Source of the DNA: Streptomyces coacervatus
GTDB lineage: Bacteria; Actinomycetota; Actinomycetes; Streptomycetales; Streptomycetaceae
NCBI RefSeq assembly: GCF_029223485.1
Contig: NZ_JARHTP010000016.1
Coordinates: 214,725-278,724, forward strand
DNA: 64,000 nucleotides
Direction: 5' to 3'
A program made the translations under genes and the position numbers. Below the pieces are notes generated by a model that had not been told where the DNA came from, ran no database searches, and saw only the letters and a program-made list of their open reading frames with translations. Of the stretch, positions 51,909-60,542 are shown in pieces; position 1 is the first letter of the stretch, and every line of letters begins with the position of its first letter.

Positions 51909-52535
51909 TCACGCGTCCCCGTAGGCCTCCCCGCCCAGTTCGAACCCGGCCGTCCCGGCGGTCACGTCGGCGAGCCAGGCCCGGAAGGCGTCCACGTCGG
52001 CGTCCGGCAGGCCGACCTCGATGGTGACCGCCTCCCCGTAGCGCACGTCGCGCACCTCGCGGCCGGTCGAGTGCAGGTCGTTCTGGACCTTCCCGGCGCG
52101 CTGGTGGTCGACGGTCACCGTGGCCAGCCGGAACCTGCGGCGGGTGAGGGTGCCGAGGGTGTCCAGGGCCTCGCCGACCGCGCCGCCGTACGCCCTGATG
52201 AGCCCGCCCGCGCCGAGCTTGACGCCGCCGTAGTAGCGGGTGACGACGGCGACGACGTACCGCATGTCGCGACGCAGCAGCATCTGGAGCATGGGGACGC
52301 CGGCGGTGCCACCCGGTTCGCCGTCGTCGCTGGCCTTCTGGACGGAGGCGTCGGCGCCGATGACGTAGGCCCAGCAGTTGTGGGTGGCGTCCGCATGCTC
52401 CTTGCGCACCCCGGCGATGAAGTCCTGGGCCTCCTGCTCGGTGGCCGCGGGCGCCAGGGCGCACAGGAAGCGGGAGCGGTTGACCTCGGTCTCGTGCACT
52501 CCCGGGCGGGCGACGGTGCGGTACTCGTCCTGCAT
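51909..52535 (-). CDS. YigZ/IMPACT-family protein
   Basis: Two-domain protein of 208 residues. The first domain has RSRFLCALAPAATEQEAQDF, THNCWAYVIGADASVQKASD, DGEPGGTAGVPMLQML and VVTRYYGGVKLGAGGLIRAY, all UPF0029 N-terminal signatures; the last 65 residues form the EF-G-V-like DUF1949 domain. Probably interacts with translation machinery. ATG 52535. Last gene of an operon with a phosphatase and CysRS-like gene. Confidence 0.92.
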   Translation of the reverse strand: MQDEYRTVARPGVHETEVNRSRFLCALAPAATEQEAQDFIAGVRKEHADATHNCWAYVIGADASVQKASDDGEPGGTAGVPMLQMLLRRDMRYVVAVVTRYYGGVKLGAGGLIRAYGGAVGEALDTLGTLTRRRFRLATVTVDHQRAGKVQNDLHSTGREVRDVRYGEAVTIEVGLPDADVDAFRAWLADVTAGTAGFELGGEAYGDA

Positions 52536-52560
52536 CCGGCCAGCCTATGCGGCGCACGTC

Positions 52561-53115
52561 CTACTTCTTCCCGTCGCCCTTCCTGCCCCGCGGCACGATC
52601 ATGCTCGTCAGCAGTGCCGTGCCCGGGGCGAGCGCGTCCCAGGTGGTTCCGTGCCAGGCCAGTACTGCGATCGCCGCGGTGGGGAACTTCGCCCGCACCT
52701 CGTCGAGGTTGTCGTCGAGGCTGTCCCCGGCGAGTTCCAGGACGAGTTCCTCGAGGCCGGGGTTGTGTCCGACCAGAAGCAGTGTCTCGACCTCGGCGGA
52801 CACCTCGTGCACGGCGGTCAGCAGGTCGGACACTTCGGCGGCATACAGCCGCGGGTCGTGGTGCACCGGCGGCGGTGTCCCCCACTGGGCCGAGGCCAGG
52901 TCCCAGGTCTGGCGTGCTCGTACGGCGGTGGAGCACAGGGCGAGGTCCGGCAGGCAGTCGGCCTCGGCGAGGGCTCGGCCGGCGGCCGGTGCGTCCCGGC
53001 GGCCGCGCGGCGCAAGCGGACGCTTGCGGTCGGGGACGCCCGCCGGCCAGGCCGACTTGGCGTGCCGCAGCACCACGAGGCGACGCAGCGGGCCCGCTCC
53101 CGCGCGCGCGATCAT
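52561..53115 (-). CDS. SixA-like histidine phosphatase
   Basis: Phosphoglycerate-mutase-superfamily protein of 184 residues. VVLRHAKSAWP at residues 14-24 holds the catalytic RH; LCSTAVRARQTW, and LLVGHNPGLEELVLEL supply the second His. SixA acts on phosphohistidine of phosphorelay or PTS proteins (known for E. coli). ATG 53115 overlaps the preceding stop (ATGA); the YigZ gene begins 25 bp downstream. Confidence 0.9.
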   Translation of the reverse strand: MIARAGAGPLRRLVVLRHAKSAWPAGVPDRKRPLAPRGRRDAPAAGRALAEADCLPDLALCSTAVRARQTWDLASAQWGTPPPVHHDPRLYAAEVSDLLTAVHEVSAEVETLLLVGHNPGLEELVLELAGDSLDDNLDEVRAKFPTAAIAVLAWHGTTWDALAPGTALLTSMIVPRGRKGDGKK

Positions 53116-53837
53116 GCCGGGCTTCCGAGGTCGCGGGCGAGATCGAGGCCGAGCAGCCGGTCCGCGTAGGCGTACGTCTCGAAGCGCGCGCCCTCCGGCA
53201 GTTCGGACCCGGACTCCACCCAGGCCAGCACGTCGAGCACGGCGGGGACGTCCAAGTCGTCCTCCCAGGCGGTACGGAGGCGTGCGCGCGCCTCGTCGGG
53301 AATCGGCCGCGACGGCTGCTGCGCCCAGGCGGCGACCGCGCGCCGCCAGCGTACGAGGGTTTCGCCGGCCTCGCTCAGCGCGGCCGCGTCGAGCTGCACG
53401 GGTGTGCTCCGGCGCCGGGAGAGGAGGGCCAGGCGCAGTGCGGCCGGGTCGGCGCCCTGCGCGATGCCGGGCGCCTCCGGGCCGACGGGGGCGACGGCGA
53501 CCCGGACGCCGTCGGGGGTCGCTCCGCCCTCCTCCACGACGTGCAGAACCTGTGCCTCGCCCAGTCCGGGTCCGACGTCCCGCCTGTCCTCGAAGGGCCG
53601 GATGCCGAGCGCAGCCGCCCCGGCCCGCAGCTCCGCCTGCCCCCGTTCAGCGGTCAGCACCCCCCACACCGGAGTGCCGCCGAGTTCCAGGGCACGCACA
53701 AGAAGGTCGGCGACCAGCAGCACCCGCAGGGCTCCGGTGTGGAATTCCGGCACATGGGCGTCGACCCGGGTCAGCCCCCGGCGGACCGGGGCGGCGTCGA
53801 CGGACTCGCCGGTTCGGGCGTCGGTGATGTGCAGCAC
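53112..53837 (-). CDS. Cysteinyl-tRNA synthetase-like protein lacking catalytic motifs
   Basis: Protein of 241 residues. MLHITDARTGE-like start (GTG 53837), VLLVADLLVRALELGGTPVW, then WRRAVAAWAQQPSRPIPDEA, WEDDLDVPAVLDVLAWVE, and FETYAYADRLLGLDLARDLG resemble the C-terminal half of CysRS/MshC. No HIGH or KMSKS motif is present, so it cannot aminoacylate. It heads the operon with SixA-like and YigZ genes. Role unknown. Confidence 0.72.
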   Translation of the reverse strand: MLHITDARTGESVDAAPVRRGLTRVDAHVPEFHTGALRVLLVADLLVRALELGGTPVWGVLTAERGQAELRAGAAALGIRPFEDRRDVGPGLGEAQVLHVVEEGGATPDGVRVAVAPVGPEAPGIAQGADPAALRLALLSRRRSTPVQLDAAALSEAGETLVRWRRAVAAWAQQPSRPIPDEARARLRTAWEDDLDVPAVLDVLAWVESGSELPEGARFETYAYADRLLGLDLARDLGSPA

Positions 53838-54047
53838 GGGCTGAGCGTAGGCGGGCGGACGGCCGCGCGCAGGCATCCGGCGCGAATTCCGGACAAGGCG
53901 GCGGGATTCAACCAGGTGCACGGCGATGCGTGGACGTACACACGCGCGTGCCGCCGCCCTCGCACACATGCGACGCACGCGCGCGTGCGGAGGCGGTCCC
54001 GTCCCGCGCATTCCTCGCACCTCTCACGCACTCACGCACGAGCCCAC

Positions 54048-54374
54048 TCACGCGCGCGGCGTATGAATTCGCACCCGGTCGAGCACCGCCACCGCCGACG
54101 TCTCCCCCAGGACGTCCGCCACGTGCGGCAGGAAGTCCCGCAGGCGTGGCTCCTCGTCGACGATGACCACGGCGCACGGCGCCTTCGGTGCGAGGGGGGA
54201 CTGCTTGCGGTCGCCGGCGCCGAAGCCGGTGATCCCGTGGAAGACGCTCGCCCCGATGAGGCCCTCGCGGTGCGCGCGGTGGACGAGTTCGGCGTAGGCG
54301 GGCCTGTGGTGCCAGACCACGGCTGCGTCGAGGTGGATGGTCAGGCGTGCGGCGAGCATGTCGTGGCCGGGCAT
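54048..54374 (-). CDS. DUF190 (PII-like) protein
   Basis: 108 residues: LTIHLDAAVVWHHRPAYAEL, IGASVFHGITGFGAGDR, and CAVVIVDEEPRLRDFLPHVA match DUF190, a PII-fold family normally next to crcB fluoride channels. No crcB gene lies in this window. I chose ATG 54374 (MPGHDMLAARL). It is divergent from the CoA-binding gene. Confidence 0.88.
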   Translation of the reverse strand: MPGHDMLAARLTIHLDAAVVWHHRPAYAELVHRAHREGLIGASVFHGITGFGAGDRKQSPLAPKAPCAVVIVDEEPRLRDFLPHVADVLGETSAVAVLDRVRIHTPRA

Positions 54375-54527
54375 GGGCCACCCCCTGCCGTGCGGACTGC
54401 CCGGACCGTACCGCGCCGACGGTCTGCCGAACAGGCGCTCAAGGTGCGGCAGTAAGCGGGGAATCATCGCGGACTCCCGGCCGTTGTCGGACTGGACAGC
54501 AGGTTCACGAGGCGCAGGGAGGCCGCG

Positions 54528-54935
54528 GTGTACGGCGACGAGGCAACCGTCCGCAAGATCCTCACCGAGTCCGGCGACACCTGGGCCGTGGTGGGCCTGT
54601 CGTCGAACCGCGGGCGTGCCGCATACGGCGTCGCCCAGGTGCTGCAGCGCTACGGCAAGCGCATCGTGCCCGTGCACCCCAAGGCGGAGACGGTCCACGG
54701 CGAGCAGGGATACGCCTCCCTCGCCGACATCCCCTTCGACGTGGACGTCGTCGATGTCTTCGTCAACAGCGACCTCGCCGGCCCGATCTCCGACGAGGCG
54801 GTCGCCAAGGGCGTCAAGGCGGTCTGGTTCCAGCTCGGTGTGATCGACGAGGCGGCGTACGAGCGTACGCGCGCGGCGGGCGTCGACATGGTGATGGACC
54901 GCTGCCCGGCCATTGAGATACCGCTCCTCGACTGA
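54528..54935 (+). CDS. CoA-binding domain protein (CoA_binding_2)
   Basis: Rossmann-like protein of 135 residues. TWAVVGLSSNRGRAAYGVAQ near residue 18 is the nucleotide loop; IVPVHPKAETVHGEQGYASL, VWFQLGV, and VMDRCPAIEIP are signature family elements. GTG 54528 after GGGAGG. May bind CoA; physiological role is not known. Confidence 0.9.
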   Translation: MYGDEATVRKILTESGDTWAVVGLSSNRGRAAYGVAQVLQRYGKRIVPVHPKAETVHGEQGYASLADIPFDVDVVDVFVNSDLAGPISDEAVAKGVKAVWFQLGVIDEAAYERTRAAGVDMVMDRCPAIEIPLLD

Positions 54936-55046
54936 GCAGCGCTCGCCCACCCCGCTCGGCCGGCGCGGAAGGCCCACAGGGACGTGCCGTACATATGAGG
55001 CCGCCCCCTCTTCGGCTCCCTGTCGTCCGCACCCGAGGAAGACCCG

Positions 55047-55871
55047 ATGCACGAGCCCGGTTCGCCCGCCCCTTGTTGCATGCCGCCGGGCGGCGGTCCT
55101 GCCGAACCCGTGCGGGTCCCACCGCCCGCAGCCCGGAGCGGCTCTGCCGATCCCGAGGGGATGGTCCTGCTGTCCGGCGGCGAGTTCCTGATGGGTGCGG
55201 AGGACTCCGAGGGGTTCCCCGCCGACGGTGAGGGACCGGTTCGGACCGTCCGGCTCGACCCGTTCCGCATCGACGCCTGCGCGGTGACCAACAAGCAGTT
55301 CGCCGCCTTCGTCGCCGACACCGGTCATGTCACCGACGCCGAGCGGCTCGGCTGGTCGTACGTCTTCGCCGGCTTCCTGCCCGGCAGCCTGCGGCGCGGC
55401 GCCCCGCGTCCCGAGGCCGCCCCCTGGTGGTGCGGCGTCGCGGGTGCCGTGTGGAACCGTCCGGAGGGCCCGGGCAGCACGGTCGACGACCGGGGCGACC
55501 ACCCGGTGGTGCATGTGTCCTGGAACGACGCGGCGGCCTACGCCGCCTGGGCCGGCAAGCGGCTGCCCACCGAGGCGGAGTGGGAGTACGCCGCGCGCGG
55601 CGGTCTGGAGCAGAAGCGCTTTCCATGGGGCGACGAGCTCGACCCCGGCGGCGAGTACCGCTGCAACATCTGGCGGGGCACCTTCCCCGGCACCGCGCGC
55701 CCGCTCCACAACCCGACCGGTCCGGCCTCCGGCACCGCGAAGGTCATCCGCGGCGGCTCCCACATGTGTCACCGTTCGTATTGCAACCGCTACCGCGTGG
55801 CCGCGCGCAGCGCCAATACGGTGGACAGTTCCACTGGTCACACGGGTTTCCGCTGTCTGCAGAGCGTCTGA
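55047..55871 (+). CDS. Formylglycine-generating enzyme (SUMF1) homologue with internal deletion
   Basis: FGE-family protein of 274 residues. N-terminal PCCMPPGG, MVLLSGGEFLMGAEDSEGFP, HPVVHVSWNDAAAYAAWAGK, RLPTEAEWEYAARGG, then GEYRCNIWRGTFPG runs straight into NPTGPASGTAKVIRGGS. Roughly 47 residues including the GNVWEW motif of the family are missing in frame. The two active-site cysteines remain in MCHRSYCNRYRVAAR. ATG 55047 after GAGGAAG. No sulfatase is adjacent. Activity is doubtful. Confidence 0.85.
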   Translation: MHEPGSPAPCCMPPGGGPAEPVRVPPPAARSGSADPEGMVLLSGGEFLMGAEDSEGFPADGEGPVRTVRLDPFRIDACAVTNKQFAAFVADTGHVTDAERLGWSYVFAGFLPGSLRRGAPRPEAAPWWCGVAGAVWNRPEGPGSTVDDRGDHPVVHVSWNDAAAYAAWAGKRLPTEAEWEYAARGGLEQKRFPWGDELDPGGEYRCNIWRGTFPGTARPLHNPTGPASGTAKVIRGGSHMCHRSYCNRYRVAARSANTVDSSTGHTGFRCLQSV

Positions 55872-55872
55872 A

Positions 55873-55892
55873 GGGCTGTTCAGGAACAGCCC
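55873..55892 (+). terminator. Hairpin after the FGE-like gene
   Basis: GGGCTGTT and AACAGCCC pair perfectly with a CAGG loop, 2 bp after the stop codon. Confidence 0.8.
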
Positions 55893-56006
55893 GGGTGTTG
55901 GTCAAAACTTCACCATCTGTCTTCTGCTCAACCGCCCCTGTTTCCTACTCTGCGACGTCGCACGCACTGAAAAGTTGTATTCACTTGGTGAGAGGTCGCT
56001 GAAAAT

Positions 56007-57647
56007 ATGGTGAGCGTCGAACAGGCCTCCCTGGAGGACACCGGAGGCTCAACAGGCCTCCGGCGGGACGTCGGACTGATCGGTCTGATGTGGGCGTCCG
56101 TGGGTTCAATCATCGGCTCCGGCTGGCTGTTCGGCGCCAAGAACGCCGTCACGATGGCCGGTCCGGCGGCGATCATCTCGTGGGGTATCGGCGCCGTCGC
56201 GATCGTCCTGCTCGCGCTCGTGCATGCCGAGCTCGGCGGCATGTTCCCGGTGGCGGGCGGCACGGCGCGTTATCCGCACTACGCCTTCGGCGGCCTGGCC
56301 GGTATGTCGTTCGGCTGGTTCGCCTGGCTGCAGGCGGCCACCGTGGCCCCGATCGAGGTCGAGGCCATGATCGGCTATGCCGGACACTGGGACTTCGCAA
56401 AGGGCTATCTGCACAAGGGCAACGGCACGCTGACGACCAGCGGTCTGATCGTCGCGGTCGTCCTGATGGCCGTCTTCGTCGCGGTCAACTTCCTCGGCGT
56501 GAAGGTCCTCGCACACACCAACAGTGCGGCCACCTGGTGGAAGATCGCCGTCCCGCTGGCCACGATCTTCATCGTTGCGGTGGGCCACTTCCACCCGGGC
56601 AACTTCACTTCGGAGGGCTTCGCCCCGTTCGGCGCGAAGGGCGTGCTGAGCGCGATCAGCACCAGCGGCATCATCTTCGCCCTGCTGGGCTTCGAACAGG
56701 CGATCCAGCTGGCGGGCGAGAGCCGCAACCCCAAGCGCGACCTGCCGCGCGCGACCCTGGGCTCGGTCGCGATCGGAGCGACCATCTACGTCCTGCTCCA
56801 GATCGTGTTCATCGCCGCGCTGCCGCACAGCACGTTCGCGCACGGCTGGGCCAAGCTCGACTTCCCGGGCATCGACGGCCCCTGGGCGGGCCTGACCACC
56901 CTGGTGGGCCTGGGCTGGCTGAGCGTCGTGCTGTACCTCGACGCCGTGGTCTCCCCCGCGGGCACCGGTCTGATCTACACGACCGCCACCTCCCGCGTCT
57001 CCTTCGGCCTCTCCAAGAACGGCTACGCACCGAAGCTGTTCGAGAAGGTCGACGCCCGCGGTGTGCCGTGGTTCGGTCTGATCCTGTCCTTCGTGACCGG
57101 CATCATCTGCTTCCTGCCCTTCCCGAGCTGGCAGAAGCTGGTCGGCTTCATCACCTCGGCGAGCGTCCTGATGTACGCGGGCGCACCGCTGGCGTACGGC
57201 GTCTTCGCCGACAAGCTGCCGAGCCACGAGCGCCCCTACCGCCTCCCCGGCGGCAAGGTGATCTCCCCGCTGGCCTTCGTCGTCGCCAACCTCATCATCT
57301 ACTGGGCCACTTGGGACATCCTGTGGCGGCTCGGCGTGGCGATCATCCTCGGCTACGCGCTGCTCGGCGGTTACGCCGTCTACGCCAGGAACAAGGGCCT
57401 GCCGGACGCTCCCCGGCTGGACTTCAAGGCCGCCCAGTGGCTGCCGGTCTACCTGGTCGGCATGGGCGTGATCTCCTGGCAGGGCGGTTTCGGCGGCCAG
57501 GGCAACATCCCGCTGTGGTGGGACATCCTGATCGTGTCCGCGTTCTCCCTGGGCATCTACTACTGGGCCCGGGCCGTCGCCCTGCACCCCGAGGCGATCC
57601 AGCGCAGCATCGACGAGGTCGTGGTCGTGGACACGCCCACGCACTGA
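56007..57647 (+). CDS. APC-family amino acid/polyamine permease
   Basis: Transporter of 546 residues with about 12-14 TM helices. The first TM region GSIIGSGWLFGAKNAVTMAG is the unwound substrate/cation segment; GFEQAIQLAGESRNPKRDLP and ATSRVSFGLSKNGYAPKLFE are typical. ATG 56007 (MVSVEQASLEDTGGS). Monocistronic with hairpins on both sides. Substrate unknown. Confidence 0.92.
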   Translation: MVSVEQASLEDTGGSTGLRRDVGLIGLMWASVGSIIGSGWLFGAKNAVTMAGPAAIISWGIGAVAIVLLALVHAELGGMFPVAGGTARYPHYAFGGLAGMSFGWFAWLQAATVAPIEVEAMIGYAGHWDFAKGYLHKGNGTLTTSGLIVAVVLMAVFVAVNFLGVKVLAHTNSAATWWKIAVPLATIFIVAVGHFHPGNFTSEGFAPFGAKGVLSAISTSGIIFALLGFEQAIQLAGESRNPKRDLPRATLGSVAIGATIYVLLQIVFIAALPHSTFAHGWAKLDFPGIDGPWAGLTTLVGLGWLSVVLYLDAVVSPAGTGLIYTTATSRVSFGLSKNGYAPKLFEKVDARGVPWFGLILSFVTGIICFLPFPSWQKLVGFITSASVLMYAGAPLAYGVFADKLPSHERPYRLPGGKVISPLAFVVANLIIYWATWDILWRLGVAIILGYALLGGYAVYARNKGLPDAPRLDFKAAQWLPVYLVGMGVISWQGGFGGQGNIPLWWDILIVSAFSLGIYYWARAVALHPEAIQRSIDEVVVVDTPTH

Positions 57648-57675
57648 CCCCCCTCGAATTCCTCCTGGAATGCAC

Positions 57676-57719
57676 GAGACGGCGGTGGGGCCCCCGGGGG
57701 GGGGGCCCCCCGCCGTCTC
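57676..57719 (+). terminator. Strong hairpin after the APC permease
   Basis: GAGACGGCGG (57676-57685) pairs with CCGCCGTCTC (57710-57719), and the inner GGGGCCCCC also pairs with the G-run/CCCC opposite. Confidence 0.85.
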
Positions 57720-57744
57720 TTCACACGACAAAGTGACCATCCGT

Positions 57745-57756
57745 CACAATGCTCGG
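57745..57756 (+). promoter_or_regulatory. Candidate -10 of a leaderless transcript
   Basis: CACAAT at 57745-57750 ends 6 nt before the GTG start of the monooxygenase gene, which has no Shine-Dalgarno sequence. A -35-like TTCACA lies 19 bp farther upstream. Confidence 0.4.
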
Positions 57757-58995
57757 GTGACTTCCCCGACTCCCCACCCCAACTTCCCTTCCCCGCAGCA
57801 CTTTCCCGTCGTGATCGTGGGCGCAGGGCCCGCCGGTCTCACCGTCGGGAACATCCTGCGGGCCGCGTCGGTCGACTGCCTGGTGCTGGAGGTGGAGACG
57901 CGCGAGTTCATCGAGCATCGGCCCCGGGCCGGCGTGATCGAGGAGTGGGCCGTCCGGGGGCTCGAACAGCGGGGCCTGGCAGGCAACTTGCTGGAGCGGG
58001 CCGAGTTGCACACCCAGTGCGAGTTCCGTGTCGGCCGGCAGCGGCACCGGTTTTCCTACACCGAGTTGACGGGGCATCACCACTTCGTCTATCCACAGCC
58101 GTTGCTCGTCACCGATCTCGTGCGGGAGTACACGGACGTACGCGGCGGCGAGATCAGGTTCGGCGTGCGGGACGTCCGGCTGCACGGCCTGGACACGGAC
58201 CGGCCGTCGGTGTCGTACGTCGACCCCGAGACCGGTCAACGCGAGTGGGTGCACTGCGACTTCGTCGCCGGGTGCGACGGAGCGCGCGGGGTGACCCGGA
58301 CCGTGCTGCCACCGGAGCGGGCCCGGATCGCCCGGCACGACTACGGCATCGGCTGGCTGGCGCTCCTTGCCGAGGCGCCGCCGTCCAGCGACTGCGTGGC
58401 GTTCGGCATCCATCCGAACGGCTTCGCCGGGCACATGCCCCGCAGCCCCGAGGTCACCCGCTACTACCTGGAGTGCCCGCCCGGCGACGACCCGGAGAAC
58501 TGGTCGCACGAACGCGTCTGGGCCGAGCTGCAGGAGCGGCTCGGCGCCGCCGACCGGCCGCCGCTCACTGAGGGACGGCTGATCGAGAAGCGCGTCCTCG
58601 ACATGCACAACTACGTGGTCGAACCCATGGTGTTCGGCCGCCTCTTCCTGGCCGGGGACGCGGCCCATCTCACCGCGCCCATCGCGGCCAAGGGCATGAA
58701 CCTCGCCCTCCACGACGCCTTCCTGCTCGGCGACGGGCTCGTCGCGCACCTCACCAAGGGCGACGCCCGCGGCCTCGAGGGCTACTCGGCGGCCTGCCTC
58801 GGACGCGTGTGGGACTACCAGGAGTTCTCGCAGTGGCTGTCGGACGTGTACCACGGCGCGTCGTCGGGCGACGCCTACCGCGCGGGCACGACGCTGGCCC
58901 GGCTGCGCCGCCTCTTCGAATCCCCCGCTGCCGCGGCGGCGTTCGCGGAGCAGTACCTCGGCAACAGCACGACGGTGCAGCCGGAAACACCGTGA
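57757..58995 (+). CDS. pobA: FAD-dependent aromatic monooxygenase (4-hydroxybenzoate 3-hydroxylase type)
   Basis: Flavoprotein hydroxylase of 412 residues. FAD ADP-site VVIVGAGPAGLTVGNILRAA at the N-terminus, DG motif VAGCDGARGVTR near 160, GD motif LFLAGDAAHLTAPIAAKGMN near 285. RPRAGVIEEWAVRGLEQRGL and HHFVYPQPLL match PobA proteins more than phenol hydroxylases. GTG 57757 fits the family start and a nearby -10. No other aromatic catabolism gene is adjacent, so it may be a stand-alone entry step to protocatechuate. Confidence 0.85.
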   Translation: MTSPTPHPNFPSPQHFPVVIVGAGPAGLTVGNILRAASVDCLVLEVETREFIEHRPRAGVIEEWAVRGLEQRGLAGNLLERAELHTQCEFRVGRQRHRFSYTELTGHHHFVYPQPLLVTDLVREYTDVRGGEIRFGVRDVRLHGLDTDRPSVSYVDPETGQREWVHCDFVAGCDGARGVTRTVLPPERARIARHDYGIGWLALLAEAPPSSDCVAFGIHPNGFAGHMPRSPEVTRYYLECPPGDDPENWSHERVWAELQERLGAADRPPLTEGRLIEKRVLDMHNYVVEPMVFGRLFLAGDAAHLTAPIAAKGMNLALHDAFLLGDGLVAHLTKGDARGLEGYSAACLGRVWDYQEFSQWLSDVYHGASSGDAYRAGTTLARLRRLFESPAAAAAFAEQYLGNSTTVQPETP

Positions 58996-58998
58996 TCC

Positions 58999-59358
58999 TC
59001 AGTCGTGCAGCGGCCGATCGCTGAGTCGATGGTCCGCCACCTTCAGCGCCTCGTCCACGAGCCGTCGCAGATGCCCGTCCCGCAGTGAATAGATGACCCT
59101 GCGGCCCTCCTTGCGCGTGTTCACCAAGCCCGCCAGCCGCAGCCGCGCCAGGTGCTGACTGACCGCGGGCCGGGCCGCCCCGCCCGCCTCCGTAAGCGTC
59201 GTGACATCGGCCTCGCCGCTGGTCAGGGCATGCAGCAGCGCGAGGCGGGTGCGGTCGCCCAGCAGGGCGAGGAGTTCCGCGGCGAGTGCGAACTGTTCCT
59301 CGCCCGGGGTGCGCGGGTGCGCATCGTGCGCAGTTGATAGGTGCATGCGTGCGCTCAT
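58999..59358 (-). CDS. ArsR/SmtB-family metal-sensing repressor
   Basis: Winged-helix protein of 119 residues: LAAELLALLGDRTRLALLHA, then TTLTEAGGAARPAVSQHLAR, LVNTRKEGRRVIYSLRDGHL. Starts with ATG 59358 or 59346 inside an operator-like dyad; the first gives MSARMHLSTAHDAHP. Divergent from a histidine-rich CDF exporter, the classical SmtB-CDF zinc/cobalt arrangement, though the alpha5 metal site is not confidently seen. Confidence 0.87.
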   Translation of the reverse strand: MSARMHLSTAHDAHPRTPGEEQFALAAELLALLGDRTRLALLHALTSGEADVTTLTEAGGAARPAVSQHLARLRLAGLVNTRKEGRRVIYSLRDGHLRRLVDEALKVADHRLSDRPLHD

Positions 59359-59364
59359 ACGCAC
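59349..59364. promoter_or_regulatory. Candidate ArsR operator GTGCG-n6-CGCAC
   Basis: Perfect 5-bp arms around a 6-bp spacer, straddling the regulator start and about 55 bp ahead of the CDF gene. It also resembles the imperfect ATGCG/CGCAT pattern of SmtB sites. Confidence 0.55.
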
Positions 59365-59418
59365 ATAATGGTCCCGTGGGCGTCCCGCGTCCACCACCGC
59401 GCACCGGAAGGGGCCCAA

Positions 59419-60513
59419 GTGAGCGACCGGCACCACCATCACGACGAGCACCACGACCATCACGGGCACCACGACCACCATGGGCACCACGACCCCCACC
59501 ATGGGCACCCGCATCGCCACAACCCCACCGGCCTCCGGCACCGTCTCGGCCACCTCCTCACCCCCCACTCCCACGAGACCGCCGACAAGCTCGACTCCGC
59601 GCTGGAGTCCTCGGCCCGCGGAATGCGAGCACTCTGGGTCTCGCTGGCCGTCCTCGGGGCAACGGCCGTGGCGCAGGCGGTGGTCGTGGTCATGTCCGGT
59701 TCGGTGGCGCTGCTGGGCGACACGGTGCACAACGCCGCGGACGCGCTGACCGCCGTACCGCTGGGCATCGCTTTTGTGCTGGGCCGGCGGGCGGCCACGC
59801 GCCGCTTCACCTACGGCTACGGCCGGGCCGAGGACCTTGCGGGGATCGCGATCGTCCTGACGATCGCCGCGTCGGCCGCGTTCGCGGCCTGGGCGGCGGT
59901 GGATCGGCTGCTCGATCCGCGCCCGGTCGCGCACCTACCGGCCGTGGCGGCGGCCGCGCTGGTCGGGTTCGCCGGGAACGAGTGGGTTGCCCGCCACCGG
60001 ATCCGGGTGGGCCGGGAGATCGGCTCGGCCGCGCTGGTCGCCGACGGCCTGCACGCGCGTACCGACGGATTCACCTCGCTGGCCGTGCTGCTGGGAGCGG
60101 GCGGCTCCGCACTGGGGTGGCAACTCGCCGACCCGCTGGTGGGGTTGGCGATCACCGCGGCTATCGCGCTGGTGCTGCGGGACGCGGCGCGCGAGGTGTT
60201 CCGGCGGGTGATGGACGCCGTCGACCCGGAGCTGGTGGACCGGGCCGAGCGGGCGCTTCGAGAGGTGCCGGGCGTGCGCGAGGTCGGTCAGCTGCGGCTG
60301 CGCTGGATCGGGCACCGGCTGCGGGCCGAGGTCGCGGTGGTGGTGGACGGCGAGGCGACCGTACGCACGGCACACGCGATAGCCGTCGAGGCCGAACACG
60401 CACTGCTGCACGCCGTACCAAGACTGACGGCGGCCCTGGTACACGCCGACCCGGCACCGGCCCCGGACGAGGAGGACCCCCACCTGGCCTTGGCGCATCA
60501 CGCGAAGCACTAG
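59419..60513 (+). CDS. Cation diffusion facilitator (CDF) transporter
   Basis: Divalent-cation/proton antiporter of 364 residues. An N-terminal histidine cluster spanning residues 5-40 (HHHHDEHHDHHGHHDHHGHH and more) precedes six TM helices; transport-site motifs HNAAD (about 97-101) and HARTD (about 213-217) are present; a C-terminal cytoplasmic domain carries LRWIGHRLRAEVAVVVDG. GTG 59419 follows GGAAGGGG. Divergent from ArsR; probably exports zinc, cobalt or cadmium. Confidence 0.93.
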   Translation: MSDRHHHHDEHHDHHGHHDHHGHHDPHHGHPHRHNPTGLRHRLGHLLTPHSHETADKLDSALESSARGMRALWVSLAVLGATAVAQAVVVVMSGSVALLGDTVHNAADALTAVPLGIAFVLGRRAATRRFTYGYGRAEDLAGIAIVLTIAASAAFAAWAAVDRLLDPRPVAHLPAVAAAALVGFAGNEWVARHRIRVGREIGSAALVADGLHARTDGFTSLAVLLGAGGSALGWQLADPLVGLAITAAIALVLRDAAREVFRRVMDAVDPELVDRAERALREVPGVREVGQLRLRWIGHRLRAEVAVVVDGEATVRTAHAIAVEAEHALLHAVPRLTAALVHADPAPAPDEEDPHLALAHHAKH

Positions 60514-60542
60514 GCGGTTTCGTCTGGATCATCTGCTGCGTG

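Noticed and set aside
53938..54057. ACGC-rich, CpG-repeat-like stretch before the DUF190 gene end
   Set aside because: Repeats are irregular in unit and spacing; no CRISPR-like or tandem array structure.
54048..55841. 597-residue minus-strand open frame
   Set aside because: Only the DUF190 part is coding; the rest mirrors the CoA-binding and FGE-like genes on the plus strand and has no family pattern.
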